Shown here piece after piece: positions 31,916-41,841 of a DNA stretch of 64,000 nt (position 1 is its first letter; every line of letters starts with the position of its first letter). This DNA is from Nostoc linckia NIES-25 (GTDB taxonomy: Bacteria > Cyanobacteriota > Cyanobacteriia > Cyanobacteriales > Nostocaceae): contig NZ_AP018223.1 in the NCBI RefSeq assembly GCF_002368035.1, positions 19,047 to 83,046 on the forward strand. Direction: 5' to 3'. A program made the translations under genes and the position numbers. The notes under the pieces are model-generated. The model worked only from the letters and a program-made list of their open reading frames with translations. It was not told the DNA's origin and ran no database searches.

Positions 31916-32899
31916 ATGCCTACTGTCAATACCCAAACGGAAAACCTGAACACCAAATTCACGGCTGATATGGTGCGAACCTATCTGCGGGAAATTGGTC
32001 GCGTACCACTGCTAACCCGCGAACAAGAAATTGTCTATGGGAAGCAGGTACAACAAATGATGACGCTGCTCGATGCCAAAGAAGCTTTGGCGAAGAAACT
32101 GCGTCGGGAACCAAGTTTATCGGAGTGGGCTGACCACGTTCGCCAATCAGAAACTGAGGTGAAACAAACAGTCGCACAAGGTAAGCGTGCTAAGCAAAAA
32201 ATGATTGAAGCGAATTTGCGCTTGGTGGTTGCGATCGCTAAGAAATACCAAAAGCGTAACATGGAATTTCTGGATTTGATCCAGGAAGGAACGCTAGGAT
32301 TAGAAAGGGGTGTAGAGAAATTCGACCCAACAAGAGGTTATAAGTTCTCAACCTACGCTTACTGGTGGATTCGCCAAGCGATTACGCGTGCGATTGCCCA
32401 ACAAGGTCGTACTATTCGCTTACCGATTCACATTACCGAGAAACTCAACAAAATCAAAAAAGTGCAACGCGAGTTGGCTCAAACCTTGGGGCGATCGCCT
32501 ACTCCAGCTGAAATTGCCAAAGAACTGGAACTAGAACCGGCTCAGATCCGCGAGTACCTGAATATGGCGCGTCAACCAGTGTCTTTGGATGTGCGAGTCG
32601 GCGACAACCAAGATACAGAGTTACAAGAAATGCTCGAAGATGACGGCCCGTCACCAGAGTATTACACCAACCAAGAGTTCCTACGTCAAGACTTGAACAA
32701 CTTGCTAGCAGAACTAACTCCCCAACAGCGCGAAGTTTTAGCCTTACGCTTTGGTTTAGAGGATGGTAACGAAATGTCATTGGCGAAAGTAGGTGAGAGA
32801 TTGAATCTCAGCCGGGAACGCGTCCGCCAATTAGAGCATCAAGCTTTGGCTCATTTGCGTCGCCGTCGTTCCAATGTCAAAGAATACATTGCCAGCTAA
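31916..32899 (+). CDS. Group 2 RNA polymerase sigma factor (SigA/RpoD family)
   Basis: 327 residues, no region 1.1. Region 1.2 ADMVRTYLREIGRVPLLTRE; region 2 ANLRLVVAIAKKYQKR, FLDLIQEGTLGLERGVEKFD, YKFSTYAYWWIRQAITRAIA (2.3-2.4); region 3 LPIHITEKLNKIKKVQREL; region 4 EMSLAKVGERLNLSRERVRQ LE. Non-essential group 2 factors reprogram transcription under nutrient, light or stress change. Its start (MPTVNTQTENLNTKF) resembles SigD-like Anabaena proteins, but the sub-group was not checked. GGAGTAGAGGA lies upstream. Two stem-loops follow, the second a clear terminator. Confidence 0.93.
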   Translation: MPTVNTQTENLNTKFTADMVRTYLREIGRVPLLTREQEIVYGKQVQQMMTLLDAKEALAKKLRREPSLSEWADHVRQSETEVKQTVAQGKRAKQKMIEANLRLVVAIAKKYQKRNMEFLDLIQEGTLGLERGVEKFDPTRGYKFSTYAYWWIRQAITRAIAQQGRTIRLPIHITEKLNKIKKVQRELAQTLGRSPTPAEIAKELELEPAQIREYLNMARQPVSLDVRVGDNQDTELQEMLEDDGPSPEYYTNQEFLRQDLNNLLAELTPQQREVLALRFGLEDGNEMSLAKVGERLNLSRERVRQLEHQALAHLRRRRSNVKEYIAS

Positions 32900-32902
32900 A
32901 AC

Positions 32903-32928
32903 TAAAGACGCGGACTCTCGCGTCTTTA
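32903..32928 (+). terminator. Hairpin after sigma factor gene
   Basis: TAAAGACGCG/CGCGTCTTTA perfect 10-bp stem with GACTCT loop, just after the stop codon. It precedes a T-tailed terminator, so may protect the mRNA 3' end. Confidence 0.55.
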
Positions 32929-32944
32929 CACCACCTTGGTGAAG

Positions 32945-32974
32945 CGCCTCCTGAATTCAGGGGGCGATTTTTTT
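32945..32974 (+). terminator. Intrinsic terminator of sigma factor gene
   Basis: CGCCTCCTG/CAGGGGGCG stem with AATT loop followed by ATTTTTTT. Confidence 0.8.
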
Positions 32975-33397
32975 GTAGTTACTGCTGGTGAATCAGAAAT
33001 CATACACGATTTTTTTCCCTATTCAAACACATGTACAGACGTTGCAATGCAACGTCTCTTCAAAATCTAACACCATTGCCATAGTTCTACGGAGATAGAT
33101 CTGAGAAAAAAGATCGTTAATTTTTCTCTGGTGAAAAATGTAAAAGGTAAGATATTAAAGTTAATTGAGAGTACTAGATTTAGAATTAACCTCACCCAAT
33201 GGAATGAATCTGCTGGATGAATCATAAATGTCTAAGTAATGGTAATCTAGGTTTGTTAAGCTAAATTAAATAAAAACTTTAGTTTTTGAGACTTTTATTT
33301 TTCGGACAATAGAAATTGAGTCATTAGCGATCGAGACTTGATTATGAGCTAAGTAATTTCTAGGAAATTTAGTTAATTTTTTAACAGGAGAAGTAAG
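32975..33397. other. Intergenic region with GACGTTGCAATGCAACGTC repeat
   Basis: About 420 bases. Contains the palindromic repeat AGACGTTGCAATGCAACGTCT at 33037-33057. The remaining AT-rich DNA precedes a lipoprotein-like gene. Nothing else seen. Confidence 0.45.
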
Positions 33398-34111
33398 GTG
33401 CTTAACAACTTTCATCGGTTATTATCTCCCCGTCAATGGGGAATCTCCCTTGCGGGCTTGGGCTTACTTCTCGCGTTCGGCTGTATAGCCAACCAGACTG
33501 ATGTTATGTCAGTTAAAAATGCTCCATTCTCATCGGCTCGGATTCAAAAAAGCTCTGAAACTTCTCTTTTGTCAAGACTCAGACAAATTCGAGAACAGAG
33601 AATTCAACAGCAAATAGCTGCTGGCGATAGAAAAATTTTTGGGGATAACAGCCAAAAAACAGCATCTACAACCGCAGGGCTAGTTCCAGATGCTCAGGCT
33701 GGTACAAAAGGGGTAGGAGCTTTACCACAAACGAATTTTCCCACAAGAGATGGAATTTATCTTTACGGTCAATCGCCACAAGCAAATCAGCTTGGTCAAG
33801 CTTACATCATATTTCAGAAGCAGCGGGAGAGGGTGACCGGTGCTTTGTATATGCCCCAGTCAGAGTTTAATTGTTTCCGGGGCACACTCGACCAGTCAGG
33901 AGAGTTAGCGATGACAGTTAGTGCCCCATCCACTGAAGCAAGTGTTGATGACTCTAATCGGGTGGCTACAAGCAATAGATTGCCTCAGGTGAGTGAAGAC
34001 GAGCTAAGTACTTATGCTTACTCAGTAGCTTTGCAAGACTTTCATCGGTTAAATTCTATCAGTACTGGCGATCGCCGCATCTTACAAACATGCAAATCAT
34101 CTTTGAGTTAA
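33398..34111 (+). CDS. Putative exported lipoprotein-like hypothetical
   Basis: 237 residues from GTG 33398 with AGGAGAAGTAAG upstream. N-terminal segment LSPRQWGISLAGLGLLLAFGC is a signal with a lipobox-like Cys (LAFGC). Then a charged helical stretch (RLRQIREQRIQQQIAAGDR), a disordered linker and a compact region (DGIYLYGQSPQANQLGQAYI, RERVTGALYMPQSEFNCFRG, ELSTYAYSVALQDFHRL). The last third resembles periplasmic proteins of unknown function widespread in cyanobacteria. No catalytic motif is recognisable. Its stop overlaps by three bases the convergent stop of the cobO-like gene. Confidence 0.75.
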   Translation: MLNNFHRLLSPRQWGISLAGLGLLLAFGCIANQTDVMSVKNAPFSSARIQKSSETSLLSRLRQIREQRIQQQIAAGDRKIFGDNSQKTASTTAGLVPDAQAGTKGVGALPQTNFPTRDGIYLYGQSPQANQLGQAYIIFQKQRERVTGALYMPQSEFNCFRGTLDQSGELAMTVSAPSTEASVDDSNRVATSNRLPQVSEDELSTYAYSVALQDFHRLNSISTGDRRILQTCKSSLS

Positions 34112-34785
34112 TACTCAATTCCTGGTTGCGCTTTCACACCTAGATCGCGAAAAGGATGCTTAACTAGGGTCATCTCTGTTACCAAATCAGCACATTCGAT
34201 TAAAGCAGCTGGCGCTCCTCGCCCTGTTAAAATAACGTGTTTGTTAGCTGGTTTTTGTGCCAAACCTGCTAAAACTTCTTCTATTTCTAAATAAGCCATT
34301 TTGAGAGCGATATTGATTTCATCTAGTAGCACAAGATGAAAGTCTGGATTGCGGATATATTCTAATGATTTTTGCCATGCGGCGCTAGCTTTATCAAGGT
34401 CGCGATCGCGGTCTTGAGTTTCCCAGGTAAAGCCTTCCCCCATTGCGTGAAATTCTATCTGGTCTTCCCAATGACTGAAAACCCTTTTTTCTGAAGGTTC
34501 CCAGCTACCTTTAATGAATTGGACGATCGCTACTTTATACCCGTGTCCGAGCGATCTTAATACCATCCCTAAAGCCGCAGTAGTTTTACCCTTACCGTTA
34601 CCAGTATTTACAATAATTAACCCTTTTTCTGGTATGGCTTGTGCTATGCGCTTGTCCTGCACTTCTTTGCGCCGCTGCATCTTTTTGCGATACTGTTCCT
34701 CAGTTAGAGATGAGGACATGACTTCATCAATCAAACGCTCAATCTCTCGATCTTGGTTTAATTCTTGTGGTGTTTCGTTTTTCAT
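34108..34785 (-). CDS. cobO: Corrinoid adenosyltransferase, CobA/CobO/BtuR type
   Basis: Transfers the adenosyl group from ATP to cob(I)alamin or its precursor. 225 residues from ATG 34785. P-loop GLIIVNTGNGKGKTTAALGM, then SLGHGYKVAIVQFIKG, VFSHWEDQIEFHAMGEGFTW, HLVLLDEINIALKMAYLEI and ILTGRGAPAALIECADLVTE. This matches the CobO/BtuR family, with an N-terminal charged extension (KNETPQELNQDREIERLID). Single gene on the minus strand; cobalamin-related regulation (B12 riboswitch) was not seen upstream. Confidence 0.95.
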   Translation of the reverse strand: MKNETPQELNQDREIERLIDEVMSSSLTEEQYRKKMQRRKEVQDKRIAQAIPEKGLIIVNTGNGKGKTTAALGMVLRSLGHGYKVAIVQFIKGSWEPSEKRVFSHWEDQIEFHAMGEGFTWETQDRDRDLDKASAAWQKSLEYIRNPDFHLVLLDEINIALKMAYLEIEEVLAGLAQKPANKHVILTGRGAPAALIECADLVTEMTLVKHPFRDLGVKAQPGIEY

Positions 34786-35285
34786 TAATCTTGTGTACAA
34801 ATAACTGTTAAAAGTGTTGAGAATGAACCAAAATTATCTTGATTCTCTGATTTTACTTAGATCCGACAATTGGATATGTAGAGTCAGATTGCACGCAAAA
34901 ATATTAACCCTGTGCTAGATATTTTCACATATTCGGCAAACAGATATGTAAAAATATATGATATACAAATTAAAGTTATTTTTTGAGTTAAATATTACTA
35001 TTTTTAATAATTTAATTTACTTTATACAAATACTTCGCTGAACCTTGTGTTAGTGTAGGTAGTTCGAGATTAAGCGTGCTTTCTAGCAGCGCAAATAAAT
35101 TTTCCAAAAATAAAAATTTTCAATTCTAAATTCATAATTTATAGTTGTAGGTAACACTATTTTTTTATACTTTGGATACAGAAGTTATTTTTCAGAATCA
35201 TTAGCCGAGTATACGTCGCAGCAAGCTTAATGAAATGTTAATGATAATAGTTTTACATTCTGCTTAAAAATCTTAAAAATTTAAT
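34786..35285. other. AT-rich intergenic region
   Basis: About 500 bases between divergent genes, very AT-rich, with no repeat, gene or riboswitch recognised. Confidence 0.45.
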
Positions 35286-35822
35286 ATGAATAGTAACACC
35301 CATTTACAGATGATTTTAACTGATACAGCTATTGATAGAGTATTACCTGCGATCGCTCAACTAAATTTACCTAACTGGTGGTTAGCCGGAGGTGCAGTCA
35401 GAAACACAGTTTGGCGTTCAATTTTTGGCGAGCATTGTGGCTTAGGTATTAAAGATTTTGATGTTGCATTTTTTGATATAGAAGGTAATCGTTCCCAGGA
35501 ACTAGCAGCAAAGGCAAATCTAACAGAAAAATTTCCTGATGAGCAATTTGATGTCAAAAATCAAGCTAGTTTTGCTCGTTGGCGTCTTGGTGCAAGACCC
35601 TACACTAGTACAGAAGATGGTATTACAAATTGGTTGCATACTGCTACCGCCGTGGGAGTTCGACTAGACGCACAAGGTCAATGGGAATTTTTTACTCCCT
35701 ACGGGTTAGATGATTTATTTAATGGTATTATTCGACCGACACCAGCACATACTCATAATATTGATGCCCACAATAAGGCGTCTGGGTTTTTACAAAAGTG
35801 TCCTTATCTGCGTTTAGCTTAA
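35286..35822 (+). CDS. Nucleotidyltransferase-like protein (DUF925/NTP_transf_6)
   Basis: 178 residues. Motifs LPNWWLAGGAVRNTVWRSIF (GG plus basic residue) and GIKDFDVAFFD (DxD), then a third part with TSTEDGITNWLHTATAVGVR and YGLDDLFNGIIRPTP. This is the pattern of NTP_transf_6 proteins, small members of the nucleotidyltransferase superfamily with unknown substrates. C-terminus HNKASGFLQKCPYLRLA; slightly short. It is followed by a GACGTTGCAATGCAACGTC repeat and then a large kinase gene. Confidence 0.85.
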   Translation: MNSNTHLQMILTDTAIDRVLPAIAQLNLPNWWLAGGAVRNTVWRSIFGEHCGLGIKDFDVAFFDIEGNRSQELAAKANLTEKFPDEQFDVKNQASFARWRLGARPYTSTEDGITNWLHTATAVGVRLDAQGQWEFFTPYGLDDLFNGIIRPTPAHTHNIDAHNKASGFLQKCPYLRLA

Positions 35823-35843
35823 AAGTAGTATGCAGCCAGATGT

Positions 35844-35868
35844 AGAGACGTTGCAATGCAACGTCTCT
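35844..35868. repeat. AGAGACGTTGCAATGCAACGTCTCT palindrome
   Basis: 25-base near-perfect palindrome downstream of the nucleotidyltransferase-like gene. Related copies: 33037-33057 and a degenerate one at 62410-62434. A dispersed repeat that could form a 3' stem-loop. Confidence 0.6.
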
Positions 35869-35986
35869 GAATTTTTTGTACGGAATAATAATGTTAATAA
35901 TTTTCTACGTATTGGGAATAATTAAAATAGAACCCCTTTTAGGACAAAACGGGGGTGAAATTTTATAAATTTCTAATCAAAAATCA

Positions 35987-38900
35987 ATGCCAAATCGTAC
36001 TGGATATCAAATCAACTCAACTCTCCATGAAGGAATTCAAACCGTTATTTATCAAACACAAAGACCAAACACGCAACAGCAAGTTATTATCAAGCTGCTT
36101 AAAAATGAATATCCTACCCTCGAAGCCTTTACTCGCCTGAAAAATGAGTATCAAATTCAGCAAGATTTAGACCATCCGAATATAGTTAAAGCCATTAGTC
36201 TAGAAACTTTTGAAAATCGTGTAGGACTGTTATTAGAAGACTTTGGCGGTCGGTCTTTAGCCCAAGTTGTACAAACAGAAAAGCTTGATTTAATTAACCA
36301 TTTAAAAATTGCTATCCAACTGACTAAAGCTTTAAATTACTTGCATAAAAACCAAATTATCCATAAAGATATTAAACCTAGTAACATCATCATTAACTCA
36401 CAGACGGGTATTGTTAAACTGACGGATTTTGGCATAGCTTCCCGCCTGAATAAAGAAAATCCCCAATTTACTAACCCTAACTCTGTTGAAGGCACACTTG
36501 CCTATATGTCTCCCGAACAAACTGGGAGAATGAATCGTATTATCGATTATCGTACTGACTTTTATTCTCTTGGTGTCACTTTATATGAAATGCTCACCAA
36601 GCAAACACCATTTTTTAGCGAAGATCCCCTAGAAATAGTTTATAGTCACATTGCTGTTCAACCAATAAACCCACAATCATTAAATCCTAATATTCCTACC
36701 CCCATCTCTGAAATTGTCATAAAGCTGATGGCTAAAAATGCTGAAGACAGATATCAAAGTGCCACAGGATTATTAGCAGATTTAGAATTATGCCTCAACC
36801 AGTTAGAAACTCAGGGTACAATTACTAATTTTGTTCCAGGTCGTTTAGATGTTTTAAGCCAATTATTAATTCCGCAAAAATTATATGGTCGCGAACAACA
36901 AGTTAATGAACTATTAGCAGCATTTGAGCGCATTACTAACCCCCCTGAATCCCCCCTGGGCGGACTAAAGGGGGGTGAAATGATGCTAGTTTCTGGTTAT
37001 TCTGGCATTGGTAAATCAGTTTTAGTCAACGAAGTTAATAAACCTATTACTCGCAGACAAGGTTATTTTATTTCTGGGAAATTCGACCAATTAAAACGAA
37101 ATATACCTTATACTTCTTTAATTCAAGCTTTTGCTTATTTAATGCGCTATTTACTCACAGAAAATAATGAAAAAATAGGAGAATGGCGTCAGAAAATATT
37201 ATCCGCTTTAGGAACCAATGGAAAAGTCATTACTGACGTAATTCCAGAAGTGGAATTAATCATTGGTACACAGCCCGAAGTTGCTCAAATTGGCGCAACA
37301 GAATCACAAAACCGCTTCAATCGTATTTTTAAAGAATTTATCCAAGTTTTTACTCAAAAGGAACATCCATTAGTCATCTTTTTAGATGATTTACAATGGG
37401 CAGATTCAGCAACCTTAAATTTAATTCAACTGCTGATAACCGACAAAGACAGTAAACATCTTTTGTTTATTGGGGCATATAGAGATAATGAAGTTACTCC
37501 GGCACATCCATTAATCCAAAAAATAGAAGAAATTAAGAATAGCGGCACTGTTGTTAATAATCTGGTGTTGCAGCCTTTAAACTTAGAAAATGTAACTCAG
37601 CTAATTTGTGAAACTCTTCAAGAAACAGAAACCAGAGTTTTGAATCAGCAAATTATTCAATTAGCTGAATTGATTTACAATAAAACCGGAGGCAATCCAT
37701 TTTTCATTACACAATTAATTCAGGTTCTTTATCAAGAAAAACTATTAATTTTTGACTTTGTTAAAGGGCAATGGCAGTGGAGTTTAGAGGAAATTCAAGC
37801 AATTGGCATTACTGAAAAAAATGTCGTAGAACTCGTTGCCAGCCGCGTTGAAAAGCTGCCTCAGGTCACCCAACATGTATTAAAATTAGCAGCTTGTGTG
37901 GGCGATCGATTTAGTTTAGATATTTTATCGATAGTCAATGAAAAGTCTCCTTCTGTGACAGCCAACGATTTACACTCGGCTTTGCAAGCAGGATTAATTC
38001 TGCCTTTAAGTGAAGCTTACCGCATTCCTTTAGTTTTTAATCAAGAAGAAGCGGTGAATTTAAATTTTGATACTTCACGAGTGGGTTATAAGTTCTTACA
38101 TGACAGGGTACAACAAGCAGCATATTCGTTGATTCCAGAGGAACTTAAGAAATCAACTCATTTAAAAATCGGTCAATTACTGCTACAAAATATCAGCAAA
38201 GAGGAAATAGAAGCAAATATTTTTGATATTGTCAATCAGTTAAATGTAGGTATTATTAACCTGAAAGAGCAATGTGAAAAAACTGAATTAGCACGATTAA
38301 ATTTGATTGCTGGACAAAAAGCTAAAGCATCTACAGCTTATGAAGCTGCTCTGAAATACTTCACAACTGGCATAGAACTTTTAAGTATAGACTCTTGGCA
38401 AACTGAATATATCTTAACTGTAAGTTTATATGAAGGAGCCGCAGAGGTAGCCTACTTGAGTGGTAATTTTGAGCAGATGCAGCAATGGGCTGGCATAGTG
38501 GAGCAAGAAGCTAAAATTATTTTAGATAAAGTCAAAGTTTATGAAGTACAAATTATCGCTTCAATAATTCAAAGCAAACAAATTGAAGCGATTAAGATAG
38601 CAGTATCAACTCTGCAATTGTTAGGAATAAGCTTTCCAGAGGAACCAACATCAGTTGATATTCAGCGAGGCATGGATGAGATTGCTGCTGATTTAAAAGG
38701 GAAAGTTATTGCAGATTTGATTAACTTACCATTAATGACCGATCCTAACAAGATTGCAGCCATGAGAATCTTAATGGGAGTTCTCCCAGCGGCTTTTCAA
38801 ACTGCTCCGGCAATGATGCCAATTATTGTCTGCAAAATGGTTAATTTGTCCTTAAAATATGGCAATACGGCTGTATCTGCTTATGGTTATAGCCTTTATG

Positions 38901-41422
38901 GATTACTTCTTTGTGGAGTTCAAGGAGAAATTGATTCTGGCTATGAATTTGGCAAATTAGCTTCTATTTTAGTATCGCAATTTAATGCTCAAGAACTTAA
39001 GGCTAAAATTCTGACAGTTGTTAGCGCCCATGTGATGCATTGGCGGGAGCATATTAAAGAAACATTAATATCATCAATAGCAGGGTATTCTAGTGGTTTG
39101 GAAACCGGAGATTTAGAATATGCTGGCTATTGTGGTTACATTTATCCCTACCATTCATTTTGGTTGGGTAAAGAACTTTCGATTTTAGAAAAAGAATTCA
39201 TAGCTTATTGTGATTCGCTGAAAAAAATCAAGCAACAAGTAGCTTTAACTTGGAATTTAGTATATTTGCAAACAATTTTAAATTTGCAAGGAAGTTACGA
39301 AAATGTAGATTGTTTAATTGGTGAAGCTTACAACGAGCAAAATATGTTGCCAATTCATCAGCAACTTAACGATCTTTATACCATTAACCATTTATTTGTG
39401 AATAAGCTAATGCTCTCTTATTTATTTGGGGAGTATTTTAAAGCTGTAGAAAATGCTGCGATCGCAGAAAATTCTTTAGGTGGGGTTACAGGATTATTTG
39501 TTGTTCCACTGTTTTATTTCTACGATTCTTTAGCTCACTTGGCTATCTATCATACCGCTAAAGAATCTGAGCAGCAAGCTATTTTGGAAAAAGTACAAGC
39601 TAATCAGCAAAAAATGAAACTCTGGGCTACTCATGCTCCCACGAATCATTTACATAGATTTTATCTTGTGGAAGCAGAACGATATCGAGTTTTGGGTCAA
39701 AAGCTCGAAGCAATGGATTACTATGAAAATTCTATTATCACATCTGCTGAAAACGGTTTTCTCCAAGAAGAAGCTTTAGCTTATGAGTTAGCAGGAAAGT
39801 TTTATCAATCTCTGGGCAAAGATTTAATTTCTCAAACTTATATAACTAAAGCCTATTATGCCTATATTCGTTGGGGTGCGATCGCTAAAGTTAAACACTT
39901 AGAATTACAGCATCCTTTTCTAGTAGGACAAACTACTAATGTAGAAACTTCTATTTCCAAACTAGATAAAATTCAGCTTACTACTACTACGACTACTAAT
40001 AGCAGCTTAAGCGATTTTTTAGACTTTAATGCATTCATCAAGTTTTCACAAGCGATTACCAATGAAATTGTTTTGGAAAATTTGTTGAGTAAGTTAATCA
40101 AAATCTTACTAGAAAATGCTGCTGCACACAAAGTATCACTACTCTTGCTGAAAGACGATCGGCTTTATATCGAAGCTTCAGGAAATACTACTGAAAATAT
40201 AGTAACGGTTTTACAGTCTATTCCTGTCGAACACTCTCAAGATTTGCCGCTGACTGTTATTAACTATGTTTTGCGAACTCAGCAATATCTCGTATTAAAT
40301 GATGCCATAATTGCAGAACCTTTTAATTTTGATATCTATATTCAAGAATCTAAAACAAAGTCAATTTTTTGTTTGCCGATTATTTATCAATCACACCTGA
40401 CTGGGATTATTTATTTAGAAAATAGATTATCATCAGGAGCATTTATTCCAGAAAGGGTAGAAGTCTTAAAAGTTTTAGTTTCTCAAATGGCTATTGCCAT
40501 AGAAAATGCTCGTTTGTATACACGAGAGCAAGATAAATCTAAGCAATTACAAGAGTCAATTCAAGATTTACAACAAGCACAACTACAACTTATCCAAAGT
40601 GAAAAAATGTCTTCTTTAGGTAATTTAGTTGCAGGTGTAGCACACGAAATCAACAACCCCATTGCTTTTATTACAGGTAGCATTGCCCAAGCCAAAGATA
40701 CGGTTAAAGATTTAATTGATTATTTACAATTGTATCGAGCAAAATACCCTAATCCTGGTGCTGAAATTGAAGAAAAAGGCGAAGAAATAGATATAGATTT
40801 TGTCCTAACCGATTTACCGAAAATGATTGACGGAATGACAGTGGGGACACAGCGTATTCGTAATATTAGTACTTCTCTTCGTACTTTTTCTCGTGCTGAT
40901 ACTACCTCTAAAGTATTAGCTAATATTCATGAAGGGATTGATAGTACTTTAATGATTTTACAGCATCGCCTGAAAGCAGATAGTAATCGTCCTGCCATTC
41001 AAGTTATCAAAAATTATGGAGATATTCCATTAGTAAAATGCTATTTGGGGCAATTAAATCAAGTGTTTATGAATATTCTAGCAAATGCGATCGATGCTTT
41101 AGAAGAAGCAAATGTCGGTCGTGATTTTATAGATATCCAAGACAATTATCCGAATATTATCACTATCTTCACTCGGTTGAGTGAAAATAAGGAAAATGTA
41201 CTGATCGAGTTTCGAGATAATGCTAAAGGAATGCCCGCAGAAGTTCAAGCCTGCATATTTGAAAATCTATTTACTACTAAATGTGTAGGCAAAGGTACGG
41301 GGTTAGGATTATCTATTAGCCGTCAGATTATAGTAGAAAACCACGCGGGTAATTTGATTTGTGAATCCGCTGTAGGAGAAGGAACAGAATTTATCATTTC
41401 TATTCCTATTTCTGGCGAATAA
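35987..41422 (+). CDS. Ser/Thr kinase - AAA/ATPase - GAF - histidine kinase multi-domain protein
   Basis: 1811 residues. Order: Ser/Thr kinase (about 10-270; HKDIKPSN at 126-133, LTDFGIAS with DFG 147-149, K36), STAND-type ATPase (Walker A VSGYSGIGKSVL at 335-346, IFLDDLQWADSATL Walker B), a long helical/TPR-like region (about 680-1330), a GAF domain (about 1350-1510), a coiled-coil and a histidine kinase with HisKA (NLVAGVAHEINNPIAF, His at about 1553) and HATPase (LNQVFMNILANAIDALEE, FRDNAKGMPAEV, GKGTGLGLSISRQII). This architecture is typical of large cyanobacterial hybrid kinases (HstK-like). The insert PPESPLGGLKGGE near residue 320 is translated repeat DNA. Likely a cytoplasmic sensor integrating Ser/Thr and His phosphorylation; ligand unknown. 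Confidence 0.92.
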   Translation: MPNRTGYQINSTLHEGIQTVIYQTQRPNTQQQVIIKLLKNEYPTLEAFTRLKNEYQIQQDLDHPNIVKAISLETFENRVGLLLEDFGGRSLAQVVQTEKLDLINHLKIAIQLTKALNYLHKNQIIHKDIKPSNIIINSQTGIVKLTDFGIASRLNKENPQFTNPNSVEGTLAYMSPEQTGRMNRIIDYRTDFYSLGVTLYEMLTKQTPFFSEDPLEIVYSHIAVQPINPQSLNPNIPTPISEIVIKLMAKNAEDRYQSATGLLADLELCLNQLETQGTITNFVPGRLDVLSQLLIPQKLYGREQQVNELLAAFERITNPPESPLGGLKGGEMMLVSGYSGIGKSVLVNEVNKPITRRQGYFISGKFDQLKRNIPYTSLIQAFAYLMRYLLTENNEKIGEWRQKILSALGTNGKVITDVIPEVELIIGTQPEVAQIGATESQNRFNRIFKEFIQVFTQKEHPLVIFLDDLQWADSATLNLIQLLITDKDSKHLLFIGAYRDNEVTPAHPLIQKIEEIKNSGTVVNNLVLQPLNLENVTQLICETLQETETRVLNQQIIQLAELIYNKTGGNPFFITQLIQVLYQEKLLIFDFVKGQWQWSLEEIQAIGITEKNVVELVASRVEKLPQVTQHVLKLAACVGDRFSLDILSIVNEKSPSVTANDLHSALQAGLILPLSEAYRIPLVFNQEEAVNLNFDTSRVGYKFLHDRVQQAAYSLIPEELKKSTHLKIGQLLLQNISKEEIEANIFDIVNQLNVGIINLKEQCEKTELARLNLIAGQKAKASTAYEAALKYFTTGIELLSIDSWQTEYILTVSLYEGAAEVAYLSGNFEQMQQWAGIVEQEAKIILDKVKVYEVQIIASIIQSKQIEAIKIAVSTLQLLGISFPEEPTSVDIQRGMDEIAADLKGKVIADLINLPLMTDPNKIAAMRILMGVLPAAFQTAPAMMPIIVCKMVNLSLKYGNTAVSAYGYSLYGLLLCGVQGEIDSGYEFGKLASILVSQFNAQELKAKILTVVSAHVMHWREHIKETLISSIAGYSSGLETGDLEYAGYCGYIYPYHSFWLGKELSILEKEFIAYCDSLKKIKQQVALTWNLVYLQTILNLQGSYENVDCLIGEAYNEQNMLPIHQQLNDLYTINHLFVNKLMLSYLFGEYFKAVENAAIAENSLGGVTGLFVVPLFYFYDSLAHLAIYHTAKESEQQAILEKVQANQQKMKLWATHAPTNHLHRFYLVEAERYRVLGQKLEAMDYYENSIITSAENGFLQEEALAYELAGKFYQSLGKDLISQTYITKAYYAYIRWGAIAKVKHLELQHPFLVGQTTNVETSISKLDKIQLTTTTTTNSSLSDFLDFNAFIKFSQAITNEIVLENLLSKLIKILLENAAAHKVSLLLLKDDRLYIEASGNTTENIVTVLQSIPVEHSQDLPLTVINYVLRTQQYLVLNDAIIAEPFNFDIYIQESKTKSIFCLPIIYQSHLTGIIYLENRLSSGAFIPERVEVLKVLVSQMAIAIENARLYTREQDKSKQLQESIQDLQQAQLQLIQSEKMSSLGNLVAGVAHEINNPIAFITGSIAQAKDTVKDLIDYLQLYRAKYPNPGAEIEEKGEEIDIDFVLTDLPKMIDGMTVGTQRIRNISTSLRTFSRADTTSKVLANIHEGIDSTLMILQHRLKADSNRPAIQVIKNYGDIPLVKCYLGQLNQVFMNILANAIDALEEANVGRDFIDIQDNYPNIITIFTRLSENKENVLIEFRDNAKGMPAEVQACIFENLFTTKCVGKGTGLGLSISRQIIVENHAGNLICESAVGEGTEFIISIPISGE

Positions 41423-41841
41423 AATACTTTTGCAAACGCAGAATAATCTTAGATACCCGCCTTGCCAAATAAGTCGGGTATCTTCTGTATCATGAACGAG
41501 CGCAGATTACTATAGTAATTATATTTAAATTTTAAAAATTGCTAAGAGAGGTTTTATTTTAGTATTGATAAAAATATGTAAGCGCAAATTTAATTACTTA
41601 ATCAAATCAACACAGAATTGTTTCAAATTAACACTAACAAATTCATTTATTGGTTGCTATAACTAGTGATATCAATCAAATCTTGTACTAGCTTTATCAT
41701 TTATTAGCTGATATGAAAGTAATCTCTAGCTAAATCTGGAAGGATTTTAGCAAGTTTTTATGAGCTAAATTTATCAGCGTAAACTTTAGCTGGCGAGAAA
41801 GTACAAGATGCGAAAATTGTCACAATTTAGGGGGTCATCTT
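41423..41841. other. Intergenic region with terminator-like hairpin
   Basis: About 420 bases. The hairpin (41451-41483) matches the one at 2419-2453. The rest is AT-rich and contains the promoter of the next gene. Confidence 0.45.
41451..41483. terminator. GATACCCG hairpin, copy 2
   Basis: AGATACCCGCCTT (41451-41463) pairs with AAGTCGGGTATCT (41471-41483), one mismatch. Same arm sequences as the 2419-2453 hairpin, different loop, about 30 bases after the kinase stop. Confidence 0.6.

Noticed and set aside
34514..34804. 96-codon + reading opposite the adenosyltransferase gene
   Set aside because: Antisense to the P-loop region of a well-supported gene.
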